From Streptomyces sp. NBC_01304 (GTDB lineage: Bacteria > Actinomycetota > Actinomycetes > Streptomycetales > Streptomycetaceae), in assembly GCF_035975855.1 (NCBI RefSeq), contig NZ_CP109055.1, forward strand, positions 6,386,001-6,450,000: a stretch of DNA of 64,000 nucleotides, in the 5' to 3' direction. The notes beneath the pieces were generated by a model that saw only the letters and a program-made list of their open reading frames with translations, made no database searches and had not been told where the DNA came from. Below, in pieces: positions 44,866 through 54,100 of this stretch. The translations under genes and the position numbers were made by a program. How positions within the stretch are numbered: the stretch's first letter is position 1; the number at the start of each line of letters is the position of its first letter.

Positions 44866-46620
44866 CTAGACCCAGGTGTCGAACCACATCCGCGCCCGCC
44901 ATTGATCGACGGTGATCGTCTGGCCGGTATAGAGCGGCCAGAAATAGATGAAGTTCCACACGATCAGCAGGACGAGCACGCCCGCCCCGACCGCGCCCAC
45001 CACCCGGCGCCGCTCCGACGACCCCTGGGGGCCGAGGATCGCGCCGATCATCATGGCGACCGCGAGACAGAGGAAGGGCACGAACACGACCGCGTAGAAG
45101 AAGAAGATGGTCCGCTGCTGGTACATGAACCACGGCAGGTACCCGGCCGCGACCCCGCACAGGATCGCCCCGGCCCGCCAGTCGCGGCGGAAGGCCCAGC
45201 GCCACAGCGCGTACAGGAGGGCGAAGCACGCCGCCCACCACAGCAGCGGGGTGCCGAGGGCGAAGACCTCGCTGGCGCACTTGCCGGCCGTGCCCGCCAT
45301 CTGGGCCGTGCAGCCGTCCTGATTGGCCGTCGGGGACTCGTAGAAGTACGAGACCGGGCGGCCGAGGACCAGCCAGCTCCAGGGGTTGGAGTCGTACTGG
45401 TGGCCCGAGGTCAGGCCGACGTGGAACTTGTAGACCGTCTGCTCGTAGTGCCACAGGCTGGGCAGCCAGTCCGGCAGGAAGCCCCAGCCCTTGCCCTCGG
45501 TGGCGGCCCAGTTCCGGTAGTAGCCGTCCTTGCTGAGGATCCAGCCGGTCCAGGACGCGAGGTACGTGACGAGCGCGACCGGCACCGTCGAGAAGAAGGC
45601 CGGCGTCACGTCCCGCTTGAGCACCGCCAGATAGGGCCGCGCGGCCCCCGCGACCCGGCGCGCGCCGACGTCCCACAGGACCGCCATCAGGCAGAACGCG
45701 ACCATGATGTACAGGCCGTTCCACTTGGTGCCGGCGGCGAGGCCCAGGCTGACCCCGGCCGCGATCCGCCACGGCCGCAGGCCGAGCCGCAAGGTCTCGG
45801 CGACGTGCACGTCGGGACGTACGACGCCTTCTTCGTCGGTCGGCAGCGCGGCCGCGAGACGGCGGCGCGCCCAGTCCCGGTCGATCACCAGGCAGCCGAA
45901 CGCGGCGAGCACGAAGAACATCAGGATCAGGTCGAGCAGCGCCGTGCGGCTCATCACGAAGTGCAGCCCGTCCACCGCGAGCAGCCCGCCCGCCAGACAG
46001 CCGAGGAACGTCGAGCGGAACAGCCTGCGCCCGATCCGGCACAGCATCAGGACCGACAGCGTGCCGAGCACCGCCACCATGAAGCGCCAGCCGAACGGCG
46101 TGAAGCCGTGCAGCCACTCGCCGAGCCCGATGACCCACTTGCCGACCGGCGGATGCACGACGTACGAGGCGTCGTGGCCCAGCGGGGTCGACGAACCCTG
46201 CTGGATCACCGCGTCGTTGACGTCGAGATTGCCGATCTTCTTGGGCCAGTTGACCTCGTAGCCGCGGTGCCAGAGCGCCCACGCGTCCTTCGCGTAGTAC
46301 GTCTCGTCGAATATCACCTTCCGCGGCGAGCCCAGATGCCAGAACCGCATGACCCCGGCGACCAGCGCCACGAGCAGCGGCCCCACCCACGCCATCGCCC
46401 GGTTCAGCGGCGCGATCCGCTCGGCGGGCACCCCGAACACGGCCCAAAGGCGGGGGCTCGGCTCGGTGTAGGGCGGCACCAGGCGGGCGCGCACATCGGC
46501 TCTGGGCCCCGCGACGTAGCCGAACCGGCGCAGGCGGCGCTGCCAGGTCGGCGCCTGCTGAGGGGCTGCCTCGCCCTGTTGGGCGTCGGGGGAGTCCGTG
46601 GTGGACGCTGCACTGGTCAC
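44866..46620 (-). CDS. pmt: dolichyl-phosphate-mannose--protein mannosyltransferase
   Basis: 584 aa GT39-family integral membrane enzyme that O-mannosylates exported proteins. First extracytoplasmic loop carries the Asp-Glu pair in FDETYYAKDAW; a second signature HPPVGKWVIGLGEWL follows. About 10-11 helices. GTG start. In Streptomyces PMT with polyprenyl-phosphate-mannose synthase is needed for glycoprotein formation and phage receptors. It is divergent from rsmI. Confidence 0.94.
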   Translation of the reverse strand: MTSAASTTDSPDAQQGEAAPQQAPTWQRRLRRFGYVAGPRADVRARLVPPYTEPSPRLWAVFGVPAERIAPLNRAMAWVGPLLVALVAGVMRFWHLGSPRKVIFDETYYAKDAWALWHRGYEVNWPKKIGNLDVNDAVIQQGSSTPLGHDASYVVHPPVGKWVIGLGEWLHGFTPFGWRFMVAVLGTLSVLMLCRIGRRLFRSTFLGCLAGGLLAVDGLHFVMSRTALLDLILMFFVLAAFGCLVIDRDWARRRLAAALPTDEEGVVRPDVHVAETLRLGLRPWRIAAGVSLGLAAGTKWNGLYIMVAFCLMAVLWDVGARRVAGAARPYLAVLKRDVTPAFFSTVPVALVTYLASWTGWILSKDGYYRNWAATEGKGWGFLPDWLPSLWHYEQTVYKFHVGLTSGHQYDSNPWSWLVLGRPVSYFYESPTANQDGCTAQMAGTAGKCASEVFALGTPLLWWAACFALLYALWRWAFRRDWRAGAILCGVAAGYLPWFMYQQRTIFFFYAVVFVPFLCLAVAMMIGAILGPQGSSERRRVVGAVGAGVLVLLIVWNFIYFWPLYTGQTITVDQWRARMWFDTWV

Positions 46621-46779
46621 CGCGCCATCGTAGGGAACCGGGCTGTGCGAGTCCCGCCCTCCCGTCTCCCGCCACCACCCTCAATCGAATCCCTACGGGA
46701 TATACCCCCTTCTGCCCGTGCAGGGCCTTGCGCCATCGGCCGCGCGAAGGGTGCCCGGATTCCCTGCGAGGATGGACGG

Positions 46780-47637
46780 GTGACAGCAGGAACGCTCGTA
46801 CTCGCAGGCACCCCCATCGGCGACACCTCCGACGCCCCGCCCCGGCTCGCCGCCGAGCTGGCGGGCGCCGACATCGTGGCCGCCGAGGACACCCGCCGGC
46901 TCCGCCGCCTCACCCAGGCGCTCGGGGTGCAGACGACAGGCCGGGTCGTGTCCTACTTCGAGGGCAACGAGTCGGCGCGTACGCCCGAGTTGGTGGAGGC
47001 CCTCGCGGAAGGCGCGCGCGTGCTCCTGGTGACGGACGCGGGCATGCCGTCCGTGTCCGACCCCGGCTACCGCCTCGTCGCCGCCTGCGTCGAGCGGGAC
47101 ATCAAGGTCACCGCCGTGCCCGGCCCCTCGGCGGTGCTCACCGCGCTCGCGCTGTCCGGGCTTCCCGTCGACCGCTTCTGCTTCGAGGGCTTCCTGCCGC
47201 GCAAGGCCGGCGAGCGCATGAGCCGCCTCAAGGACGTCGCCGACGAGCGGCGCACCCTCGTCTACTTCGAGGCCCCGCACCGCCTCGACGACACCCTCGC
47301 CGCGATGGCCGAGGCCTTCGGCGAGACCCGGCGGGCCGCCGTCTGCCGCGAGCTGACGAAGACGTACGAGGAAGTGAAGCGCGGCCCCCTGAAGGAGCTC
47401 GCCGAGTGGGCGGCCGAGGGCGTACGCGGCGAGATCACGGTCGTCGTCGAGGGTGCCCCCGAGAGCGCCGAGGAGCTGGACGCGGACGAGCTGGTGCGCC
47501 GGGTCCAGGTGCGCGAGGAGGCGGGGGAGCGCCGCAAGGAGGCCATCGCGGCAGTGGCTCTGGAAGCGGGCCTACCCAAACGCGAGGTTTTCGATGCGGT
47601 CGTGGCGGCAAAGAATGCGGCTCGACAGTCCCCATGA
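46780..47637 (+). CDS. rsmI: 16S rRNA (cytidine-2'-O)-methyltransferase
   Basis: 285 aa tetrapyrrole-methylase fold: LVLAGTPIGDTSD at the N-terminus, AEDTRRLRRLT, VTDAGMPSVSDPGYRLV and VPGPSAVLTALALSGLP. Methylates C1402 of 16S rRNA, paired functionally with rsmH. GTG 46780 is the start; GAGGAT (46768-46773) lies 6 nt upstream. Divergent from pmt. Confidence 0.95.
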   Translation: MTAGTLVLAGTPIGDTSDAPPRLAAELAGADIVAAEDTRRLRRLTQALGVQTTGRVVSYFEGNESARTPELVEALAEGARVLLVTDAGMPSVSDPGYRLVAACVERDIKVTAVPGPSAVLTALALSGLPVDRFCFEGFLPRKAGERMSRLKDVADERRTLVYFEAPHRLDDTLAAMAEAFGETRRAAVCRELTKTYEEVKRGPLKELAEWAAEGVRGEITVVVEGAPESAEELDADELVRRVQVREEAGERRKEAIAAVALEAGLPKREVFDAVVAAKNAARQSP

Positions 47638-47821
47638 CGCGGCAAAGGACTATCGTGAAAAGCAAAGATTAAGGCGCGTACCAGGCCCTTTCCACATGAG
47701 AGGCCAAAGACCGCTCCAATAGTCGACAGGACTGATGCGCGCCGGCCGGGAGAGGCGTCCACTGGTTGTGGGGACGCACCCGTCCCCGGACGTGCTTGTC
47801 CAGCGGACAAGAGGAGCTGGC

Positions 47822-48241
47822 ATGAGTGACATCACCACCGGCCGTACAACAGGTGAATCCACCGGCGCGATCGCGACCGTTCAAGAGGCGTACTCCTTCG
47901 CCTGCATGCGCTGTGGCTACGGCTGGGAGCAGTCGTACGACATCGAGCACCATGTCGACGCCTCAGGCAATGAATTCGTCATGTATATGGCCGACGGCCA
48001 GCGGGTTCCCTCGCCGCTGTCCCGCCCCACCTGCATGAACTGCGGCGGCCACGTCGTGCGCATCATGCAGGCCGGTCAGGTCTCTTCCGTCCTGGACATG
48101 CTCAAGCGTCAACACCATGCCCCCAAGCCGCCGAAGCAGTCGAAGGGCGACGGCGACGAGCCGACGAACGACGAGTCGCACCACTGGCATCTGTCGGACC
48201 TTCTGCATCCCTTCCAGCACCACCACCGCAAGTCCGAGTGA
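47822..48241 (+). CDS. conserved actinobacterial zinc-ribbon protein
   Basis: 139 aa. Two Cys pairs, CMRCGYGW and CMNCGG, about 60 residues apart, with an intervening IEHHVDASGNEFVMYM; likely binds one zinc. The C-terminus is basic/His-rich (HHWHLSDLLHPFQHHHRKSE). Starts ATG 47822 with AAGAGGAG upstream. Function unknown; a standard Streptomyces conserved gene between rsmI and tatD. Confidence 0.8.
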   Translation: MSDITTGRTTGESTGAIATVQEAYSFACMRCGYGWEQSYDIEHHVDASGNEFVMYMADGQRVPSPLSRPTCMNCGGHVVRIMQAGQVSSVLDMLKRQHHAPKPPKQSKGDGDEPTNDESHHWHLSDLLHPFQHHHRKSE

Positions 48242-48266
48242 TCCCGGGGGTTCGTAGGATCGGGGC

Positions 48267-49145
48267 ATGAGCCCCAAGCACGACGCCGACGCCGCACCGC
48301 CGCTGCCCGAGCCCCTCCGGGTCCCGGTCGCCGACTCGCACACCCACCTCGACATGCAGGCGGGCACCGTCGAGGAGGGGCTGGCCAACGCGGCGGCGGT
48401 GGGCGTGACGACCGTCGTCCAGGTCGGCTGCGACGTACGAGGCTCGCACTGGGCGGCGGACACCGCCAAGGCCCACGAGGCCGTGCACGCCGCGGTCGCC
48501 CTGCACCCCAACGAGGCCCCGCGCATCGTGCACGGAGACCCCGACGGCTGGTCCCGGCAGGGCGCCCGGGAACCGCTCGGGGACGCGGGCCTCGACGAGG
48601 CCCTTGCCGAGATCGACGCCCTTGCGGCACTCCCGCACGTCAAGGGCGTCGGGGAGACCGGGCTCGACTACTTCCGCACCGGGCCCGAGGGCAAGGCCGC
48701 CCAGGAGCGGTCGTTCCGCGCCCACATCGAGATCGCCAAGCGGCACGGCAAGGCCCTGGTCATCCACGACCGAGAGGCGCACGCCGACGTGCTGCGCATC
48801 CTCAAGGAGGAGGGCGCCCCCGAGCGCACCGTCTTCCACTGCTACTCGGGCGACGCCGCGATGGCCCAAGTCTGCGCGCAGAACGGCTACTTCATGTCCT
48901 TCGCGGGCAACGTCACGTTCAAGAACGCCCAGCCGCTGCGGGACGCGCTCGTCGTGGCGCCGCTGGAGCTTGTCCTCGTAGAGACCGATGCGCCCTTTTT
49001 GACCCCTGCGCCCTACCGCGGACGGCCTAATGCGCCGTATCTCATTCCGGTCACGTTGCGGGCGATGGCGACGGTCAAGGGCGTGGCCGAGGATGCGCTG
49101 GCGACGGCGATTTCCGCCAATACGGCGCGCGCATTTGATTACTGA
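48267..49145 (+). CDS. tatD: TatD-family deoxyribonuclease
   Basis: 292-aa TIM-barrel metal-dependent DNase. Metal ligands DSHTHLDM; GVGETGLDYFR; HDREAH; FHCYSGD; ETDAPFLTP. ATG 48267; TAGGAT (48255-48260) lies 6 nt upstream, leaderless. Part of the conserved rsmI-tatD-rpf-rsmA-ispE block. Confidence 0.95.
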   Translation: MSPKHDADAAPPLPEPLRVPVADSHTHLDMQAGTVEEGLANAAAVGVTTVVQVGCDVRGSHWAADTAKAHEAVHAAVALHPNEAPRIVHGDPDGWSRQGAREPLGDAGLDEALAEIDALAALPHVKGVGETGLDYFRTGPEGKAAQERSFRAHIEIAKRHGKALVIHDREAHADVLRILKEEGAPERTVFHCYSGDAAMAQVCAQNGYFMSFAGNVTFKNAQPLRDALVVAPLELVLVETDAPFLTPAPYRGRPNAPYLIPVTLRAMATVKGVAEDALATAISANTARAFDY

Positions 49146-49284
49146 CCGATAACGGCAGAAGGGCCCCGGAAGGGGTCTATCGCTGGGCAGTGCCGCGACA
49201 CAGCATGATCGGCCTGCTTTGGAGAGTGACGAGAGCTCCGCTAGGTTCTGTCCGCCCGCCCGGACCGCAGCCTGGAGCGTCTTA

Positions 49285-50640
49285 GTGAGCAATTCGAGGG
49301 GCAGTCACCGTCGCGGCGGTGCCGCCGTCTCCGGTCCGTCGTACGTGGATCCGGGGCCGGGGGAGAGCGGTGAGGCCTACGACCGCGACCCGTACGACAC
49401 GTACCGGCCCGCCTACGAGGCCGCCGCGACGCCGCCCGCCTTCCCCCGCCAGTCCTCCGCGTCGGCCGCCGCCCAGCAGCGCGCCGGCGGCCGCGCCGAG
49501 GCGCGTCGGGCCGCCCGGCGCAAGAAGTCCCGCACCGACGCGGTCCGCCCCGACACCCTGCGCAGGCTCGTCCCGCAGGCCCTGGTCGTGGCGTTCCTGG
49601 CGGGCGGGACCTCCGCGTTCATCGCCGAGGACAAGGCCGTCGAGCTCTCCGTCGACGGGAAGCCGCGCACCCTGCACACCTTCGCCGACGACGTGCACGA
49701 GCTCCTCGAGGACGAGGGCCTGGCCGTCAGCGGCCACGACATCGTCGCCCCCGCCCCCGGCACCGCCCTGGCCAGCGGCGACGAGGTCGTCGTCCGCTAC
49801 GGCCGGCCCGTGCACCTCACCCTCGACGGCGAGCGCCGCAAGGTCTGGACGACCGCGCACACGGTCGACGGGGCGCTCCGCCAGCTCGGGGTGCGCGCGG
49901 AGGGCGCGTATCTGTCGTCCTCGCGCTCCAAGCGGATCGAGCGCGACGGTCTCGAACTGGCCGTACGCACCGAGCGCACGGTCACCGTCATGGTGGACGG
50001 CCGCGAGCGCACCCTGCGCACGAACGCGGCGACCGTCCGCGAGGCCGTCGAGGAGGCCGGCATCGAGCTGCGCGGCCAGGACACCACCTCCGTGCCGCCG
50101 TCCAGCTTCCCGCGCGACGGCCAGACCGTGACCGTCATGCGGGTCACCGGCACCAAGGAAGTCCGCGAGGAACCCATCGCGTTCGACGTCCAGAAGACCC
50201 AGGACGCCTCGCTCTACAGCGGCACCGAAGTCGTCGTCAGCCCCGGCCGACAGGGCGCGCGCCGGGTCACGTACGCCCTGCGCACCGTCAACGGCGTCAA
50301 GCAGAAGCCGAAGCGCCTGCAGACCGAGGTGATCCGCGAGCCCGAGACGCAGATCGTGAAGGTCGGCACCAAGGCGCTCCCGACGACCGTGTCCGGCGCC
50401 GACCACCTCTCCTGGGACTCCCTGGCGCACTGCGAGTCGGGCGGCCGCCCCGCCGCCACCGACCCCTCCGGGACGTACGGCGGGCTCTACCAGTTCGACA
50501 CCCAGACCTGGCAGAGCCTCGGCGGCAGTGGCCGTCCGCAGGACGCCCCGGCCGAGGAGCAGACGTTCCGGGCGAAGAAGCTGTACGTGCAGCGCGGCGC
50601 CAGCCCGTGGCCGCACTGCGGCGGCCGACTCCACCGCTGA
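49285..50640 (+). CDS. resuscitation-promoting factor, RpfB type
   Basis: 451 aa cell-wall lytic protein. Disordered cytosolic N-terminus, one helix (about residues 95-117), three DUF348 repeats (about 120-285, each beginning like VDGKPRTLHT, LDGERRKVWT, VDGRERTLRT), a G5 domain, and a C-terminal Rpf lysozyme-like domain LAHCESGGRPAATDPSG with catalytic Glu384 and Cys383 paired to the final Cys. GTG 49285. Acts in germination or peptidoglycan turnover; sits before rsmA and ispE as in other actinobacteria. Confidence 0.93.
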   Translation: MSNSRGSHRRGGAAVSGPSYVDPGPGESGEAYDRDPYDTYRPAYEAAATPPAFPRQSSASAAAQQRAGGRAEARRAARRKKSRTDAVRPDTLRRLVPQALVVAFLAGGTSAFIAEDKAVELSVDGKPRTLHTFADDVHELLEDEGLAVSGHDIVAPAPGTALASGDEVVVRYGRPVHLTLDGERRKVWTTAHTVDGALRQLGVRAEGAYLSSSRSKRIERDGLELAVRTERTVTVMVDGRERTLRTNAATVREAVEEAGIELRGQDTTSVPPSSFPRDGQTVTVMRVTGTKEVREEPIAFDVQKTQDASLYSGTEVVVSPGRQGARRVTYALRTVNGVKQKPKRLQTEVIREPETQIVKVGTKALPTTVSGADHLSWDSLAHCESGGRPAATDPSGTYGGLYQFDTQTWQSLGGSGRPQDAPAEEQTFRAKKLYVQRGASPWPHCGGRLHR

Positions 50641-50696
50641 GCGGTCGGCTGTCCGGCTGACCGGGCGGGCCGTCGGGGGCGCTTAGTCTTGATGCC

Positions 50697-51563
50697 GTGA
50701 GCACCACTGAGCCCGACGCCCTCCTCGGCCCCGCCGACATCCGCGAACTGGCCGCTGCCCTGGGCGTACGCCCGACCAAGCAGCGCGGCCAGAACTTCGT
50801 CATCGACGCCAACACGGTCCGCCGCATCGTGCGCACCGCGGGCGTCGAGCCCGACGACGTGGTCGTCGAGGTGGGGCCCGGCCTCGGCTCGCTGACCCTG
50901 GCGCTGCTCGAGGCCGCGGACCGGGTCGTCGCCGTCGAGATCGACGACGTGCTCGCCGCCGCGCTGCCCGCGACGATCGAGGCCCGGATGCCGGCCCGCG
51001 CCGACCGCTTCTCGCTCGTGCACTCGGACGCGATGGTCGTGACGGAACTGCCGGGTCCCGGGCCGACCGCGCTGGTCGCCAACCTGCCCTACAACGTGGC
51101 CGTCCCCGTGCTCCTGCACATGCTCGCGACGTTCCCGAGCATCGAGCGGACCCTGGTGATGGTGCAGGCCGAGGTCGCCGACCGGCTGGCCGCGGCGCCC
51201 GGGAACAAGGTGTACGGAGTGCCCTCCGTGAAGGCCAACTGGTACGCGGACGTCAAGCGCGCCGGGTCCATCGGCCGCAATGTCTTCTGGCCCGCGCCCA
51301 ACGTCGACAGCGGCCTGGTGTCCTTGGTGCGGCGCTCCGCGCCGGTCGACACGTCCGCCTCCCGCGCCGAGGTCTTCGCCGTCGTCGACGCCGCGTTCGC
51401 GCAGCGCCGCAAGACCCTGCGGGCCGCCCTCGCCGGGTGGGCGGGTTCGGCTGCGGCCGCCGAGGCGGCGCTGGTGGCGGCCGGTGTCTCGCCCCAGGCG
51501 CGGGGCGAGGCGCTCACGGTGGAGGAGTTCGCGAAGATCGCGGAGCACAAGGGAGTCTCGTAA
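50697..51563 (+). CDS. rsmA: 16S rRNA (adenine1518/1519-N6)-dimethyltransferase
   Basis: 288 aa. SAM motif [17 protein letters not shown] and catalytic NLPYNV (from residue 129). Dimethylates two adenines in helix 45. GTG start with TAGTCT (50684-50689) 7 nt upstream; leaderless. Directly followed by ispE with no gap. Confidence 0.96.
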   Translation: MSTTEPDALLGPADIRELAAALGVRPTKQRGQNFVIDANTVRRIVRTAGVEPDDVVVEVGPGLGSLTLALLEAADRVVAVEIDDVLAAALPATIEARMPARADRFSLVHSDAMVVTELPGPGPTALVANLPYNVAVPVLLHMLATFPSIERTLVMVQAEVADRLAAAPGNKVYGVPSVKANWYADVKRAGSIGRNVFWPAPNVDSGLVSLVRRSAPVDTSASRAEVFAVVDAAFAQRRKTLRAALAGWAGSAAAAEAALVAAGVSPQARGEALTVEEFAKIAEHKGVS

Positions 51564-52466
51564 GTGAGCGTGACGGTACGCGTACCGGCCAAGGTCAATG
51601 TGCAGCTCGCGGTGGGTGGGGCGCGTTCCGACGGCTTTCATGACCTGGCCAACGTCTTTCTGGCCGTGGGGCTGTACGACGAGGTGACGGTGACTCCCGC
51701 GGCCTCGCTGCGGGTCACCTGCTCGGGCCCGGGGTCGGACCAAGTGCCCTTGGATTCCTCCAACTTGGCGGCCCGGGCGGCGCTTGCTCTTGCCGAGCGG
51801 GCGGGGATCTCGGCTTCTTCCGCTGCCGTGCACATCCACATCGACAAGGACATCCCGGTCGCCGGGGGCATGGCGGGGGGTTCCGCGGATGCCGCGGGGG
51901 CGCTTGTCGCGTGCGACGCGCTGTGGGGGCTCGGCACTTCGCGCGGCGAACTGCTCTCCCTCTGCGCGGAGTTGGGGAGCGATGTTCCCTTCTCGCTGGT
52001 GGGGGGTGCTGCGCTGGGCGTGGGGCGGGGGGAGCAGTTGACCTCGTTGCCGGTCGGGGGCTCCTTCCACTGGGTGTTCGCCGTCGCTGACGGGGGGCTT
52101 TCCACGCCTGCGGTGTACCGGGAGTTCGACCGGTTGTGGGCGGGGCGTTCCGTGCCGGAGCCGGTGGCTTCGGATGCGCTGCTTTCCGCTCTGCGGGTGG
52201 GGGATGCGGTGGCTTTGGCCTCGGCCGTGTCCAATGACTTGCAGCCGGCTGCGCTGTCGTTGTTCCCGTCGCTTCGGGAGACGCTGGACGTGGGTATGGC
52301 GGCGGGTGCGCTTGCCTCGCTGGTATCGGGTTCCGGGCCGACCACCGCGTTCCTCGCGAAGTCTGCGGAATCCGCGGCTGCGGTGGCGGAGGCGCTGCTC
52401 GCCTCCGGGACCTGCCGGGCGGCGCGGGTGGCTTCGGCGCCGGCCGCGGGTGCGACGGTGGTTTGA
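51564..52466 (+). CDS. ispE: 4-diphosphocytidyl-2-C-methyl-D-erythritol kinase
   Basis: 300 aa GHMP kinase of the MEP isoprenoid pathway. PAKVNVQLAVGGARSDGFHDL at the N-terminus, GHMP motif PVAGGMAGGSADAAGAL, and the C-terminal LVSGSGPTTAFL. GTG start immediately after the rsmA stop, so translationally coupled. Codon use in the second half shifts toward lower GC3 than its neighbours, unremarkable otherwise. Confidence 0.95.
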   Translation: MSVTVRVPAKVNVQLAVGGARSDGFHDLANVFLAVGLYDEVTVTPAASLRVTCSGPGSDQVPLDSSNLAARAALALAERAGISASSAAVHIHIDKDIPVAGGMAGGSADAAGALVACDALWGLGTSRGELLSLCAELGSDVPFSLVGGAALGVGRGEQLTSLPVGGSFHWVFAVADGGLSTPAVYREFDRLWAGRSVPEPVASDALLSALRVGDAVALASAVSNDLQPAALSLFPSLRETLDVGMAAGALASLVSGSGPTTAFLAKSAESAAAVAEALLASGTCRAARVASAPAAGATVV

Positions 52467-52468
52467 TT

Positions 52469-52621
52469 TTCCCCACCCCGCCCCTTCCCGAAATCCTGCG
52501 GAGCTGTGTCCTCAAACGCCGGACGGGCTGATGAAATCAGCCCGTCCGGCGTTTGAGGACAAGGAGGTCTGGGGCGCAGCCCCAGCCTCCGGAGGATTTC
52601 GGGAAGGGGCGGGGTGGGGAA
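52469..52621. repeat. 153-bp composite palindromic repeat
   Basis: Outer arms of 29 bp (52469-52497 and 52593-52621) are perfectly complementary; inside is a perfect 25-bp hairpin (52508-52532 with 52536-52560) with a GAA loop, and a third hairpin (52563-52590, GGAGG..CTGGGGC). The inner hairpin contains the CTCAAACGCCGGACGGGCTG form of the repeat seen at 32325 and 41294. It can fold as a cruciform/cloverleaf and lies between ispE and the acyltransferase gene; it also serves as the ispE terminator. Confidence 0.9.
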
Positions 52622-52692
52622 CAAGTACTTAGCCCACGGTTGAGTACCCGCACTCTGACGGCACCCCACCGCGGAGCGGCACCGTACAAGTC

Positions 52693-54015
52693 ATGGGAAC
52701 CGCAAGCCAACTCGCCGCCGCCACGCCGTCCACGCGGGACCGGTACATCGATCTGCTCAGGGTCGGCTCCCTGGGGACGGTCGTCCTGGGCCACTGGCTC
52801 ATGGCCGCCGTCGGCACGGGCAAGGACGGCCAGGTCGAGATGGGGAACCTGCTCGCCGAAGTGCCGGAGCTGCAACTGCTCACCTGGGCCCTCCAGGTCA
52901 TGCCGGTGTTCTTCTTCGTCGGCGGCTTCAGCCACGCCCTGAGCTACCGCTCCCTGCGCCGCAAGAGCCCGGACCGAAGCGTGTACTCCGCCTTCCTGCG
53001 GGCGAGGCTGCAGCGCCTGCTGCGACCCACCATGGTGTTCATCGTGGTGTGGGGCGCGGCCGCGCTGGCCCTGCAACTCACCGGCCAGGGCGGCGGGTTG
53101 CTGGACGCGACCCTGCGCCTCGTCGCCCAGCCGCTCTGGTTCATCGGCATCTACCTCGCGATGGTCGCCTTCACCCCGCCCCTGCTCAAGCTGCACGAGC
53201 GCTACGGCTGGGGCGTGTTCGGCGCGCTGGTCGGGGCGGCCGCCACGGTGGACGCCCTGCGGTTCGCGGCAGGCGTGCCCTACGTCGAGTTCCTCAACTT
53301 CGCCTTCGTCTGGCTCGCCGTCCACCAGCTCGGCTTCCTGCGCGCCGACGGTCGCATCAAGGTTCCCGCCGCCCTCGCCGGGGCCGGCCTTGCGGGCGCC
53401 GCGGCGCTGGTGACGTACGGCCCGTATCCGCTGTCCATGGTCGGGATGCCGGGCGAGCGCATATCCAACATGGCCCCGCCCACCTTCGCCCTGCTCTGCC
53501 ACGGCCTGTGGCTGGTCGGCGCGGTGGAGCTGGTGAAGGGTCCGGCCACGCGGTGGCTGGAGCGGCCCAAGGTGTGGCGGGGCGTGGTCGCCGCGAACGG
53601 GGTGTCCATGACGGCGTTCCTGTGGCACCTCACGGCGATGCTCGGGGTGTACGGGGCGCTCCTCGCGCTCGACGTACCGCTGCCGGAGCCCGCGTCGGCG
53701 GCCTGGTGGGCGCAGGTGCCGCTGCGGATCGCGGTCGCGGCCGTGCTGACCGCCGCCCTGGTCGCGGTGTTCCGCACCTTCGAGCGCCCGGCGACCGCGA
53801 AGCCGCGCGAGGGCGGTTCGGGCCCGGTGGCGGCGCTCGGGATCATGCTCTGCCTGTTCGGCGTGCTCGGGCTGTCGATGGTCGGCTTCGGCGGGCTGCT
53901 GGAGAGCCGGTCGGCGATGCTGATCGCCGTCCACGTCACCGCGCCGTGGGCGGTCGCCATGGCCCTGTTCGGCTGGCTCCTGGTGGAGCGGGCGGGGCGC
54001 CGGGCCGCCCGGTAG
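52693..54015 (+). CDS. acyltransferase family 3 membrane protein
   Basis: 440 aa, about ten helices. Active-site region RDRYIDLLRVGSLGTVVLGHW has the Arg-His pair of the acyltransferase-3 family; PVFFFVGGFSHALSYR and FLWHLTAM are typical of the type. It would O-acylate an exported glycan, lipid or antibiotic. ATG 52693 is weakly supported. Operon none; between the palindrome and the ABC-F gene. Confidence 0.88.
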   Translation: MGTASQLAAATPSTRDRYIDLLRVGSLGTVVLGHWLMAAVGTGKDGQVEMGNLLAEVPELQLLTWALQVMPVFFFVGGFSHALSYRSLRRKSPDRSVYSAFLRARLQRLLRPTMVFIVVWGAAALALQLTGQGGGLLDATLRLVAQPLWFIGIYLAMVAFTPPLLKLHERYGWGVFGALVGAAATVDALRFAAGVPYVEFLNFAFVWLAVHQLGFLRADGRIKVPAALAGAGLAGAAALVTYGPYPLSMVGMPGERISNMAPPTFALLCHGLWLVGAVELVKGPATRWLERPKVWRGVVAANGVSMTAFLWHLTAMLGVYGALLALDVPLPEPASAAWWAQVPLRIAVAAVLTAALVAVFRTFERPATAKPREGGSGPVAALGIMLCLFGVLGLSMVGFGGLLESRSAMLIAVHVTAPWAVAMALFGWLLVERAGRRAAR

Positions 54016-54100
54016 CCGGGGCGGGGAGGGTGGGCAGTCCGCCGGGTGCGCGCTGCGCCGTACGCTAGGAGATCGATCCATCCCCCGGTACAGGAGTGAA

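Noticed and set aside
49146..49284. c-di-AMP (ydaO) riboswitch before the rpf gene
   Set aside because: The region is only 139 bp and I could not recognise the conserved ydaO core; RpfB-type genes often lack it.
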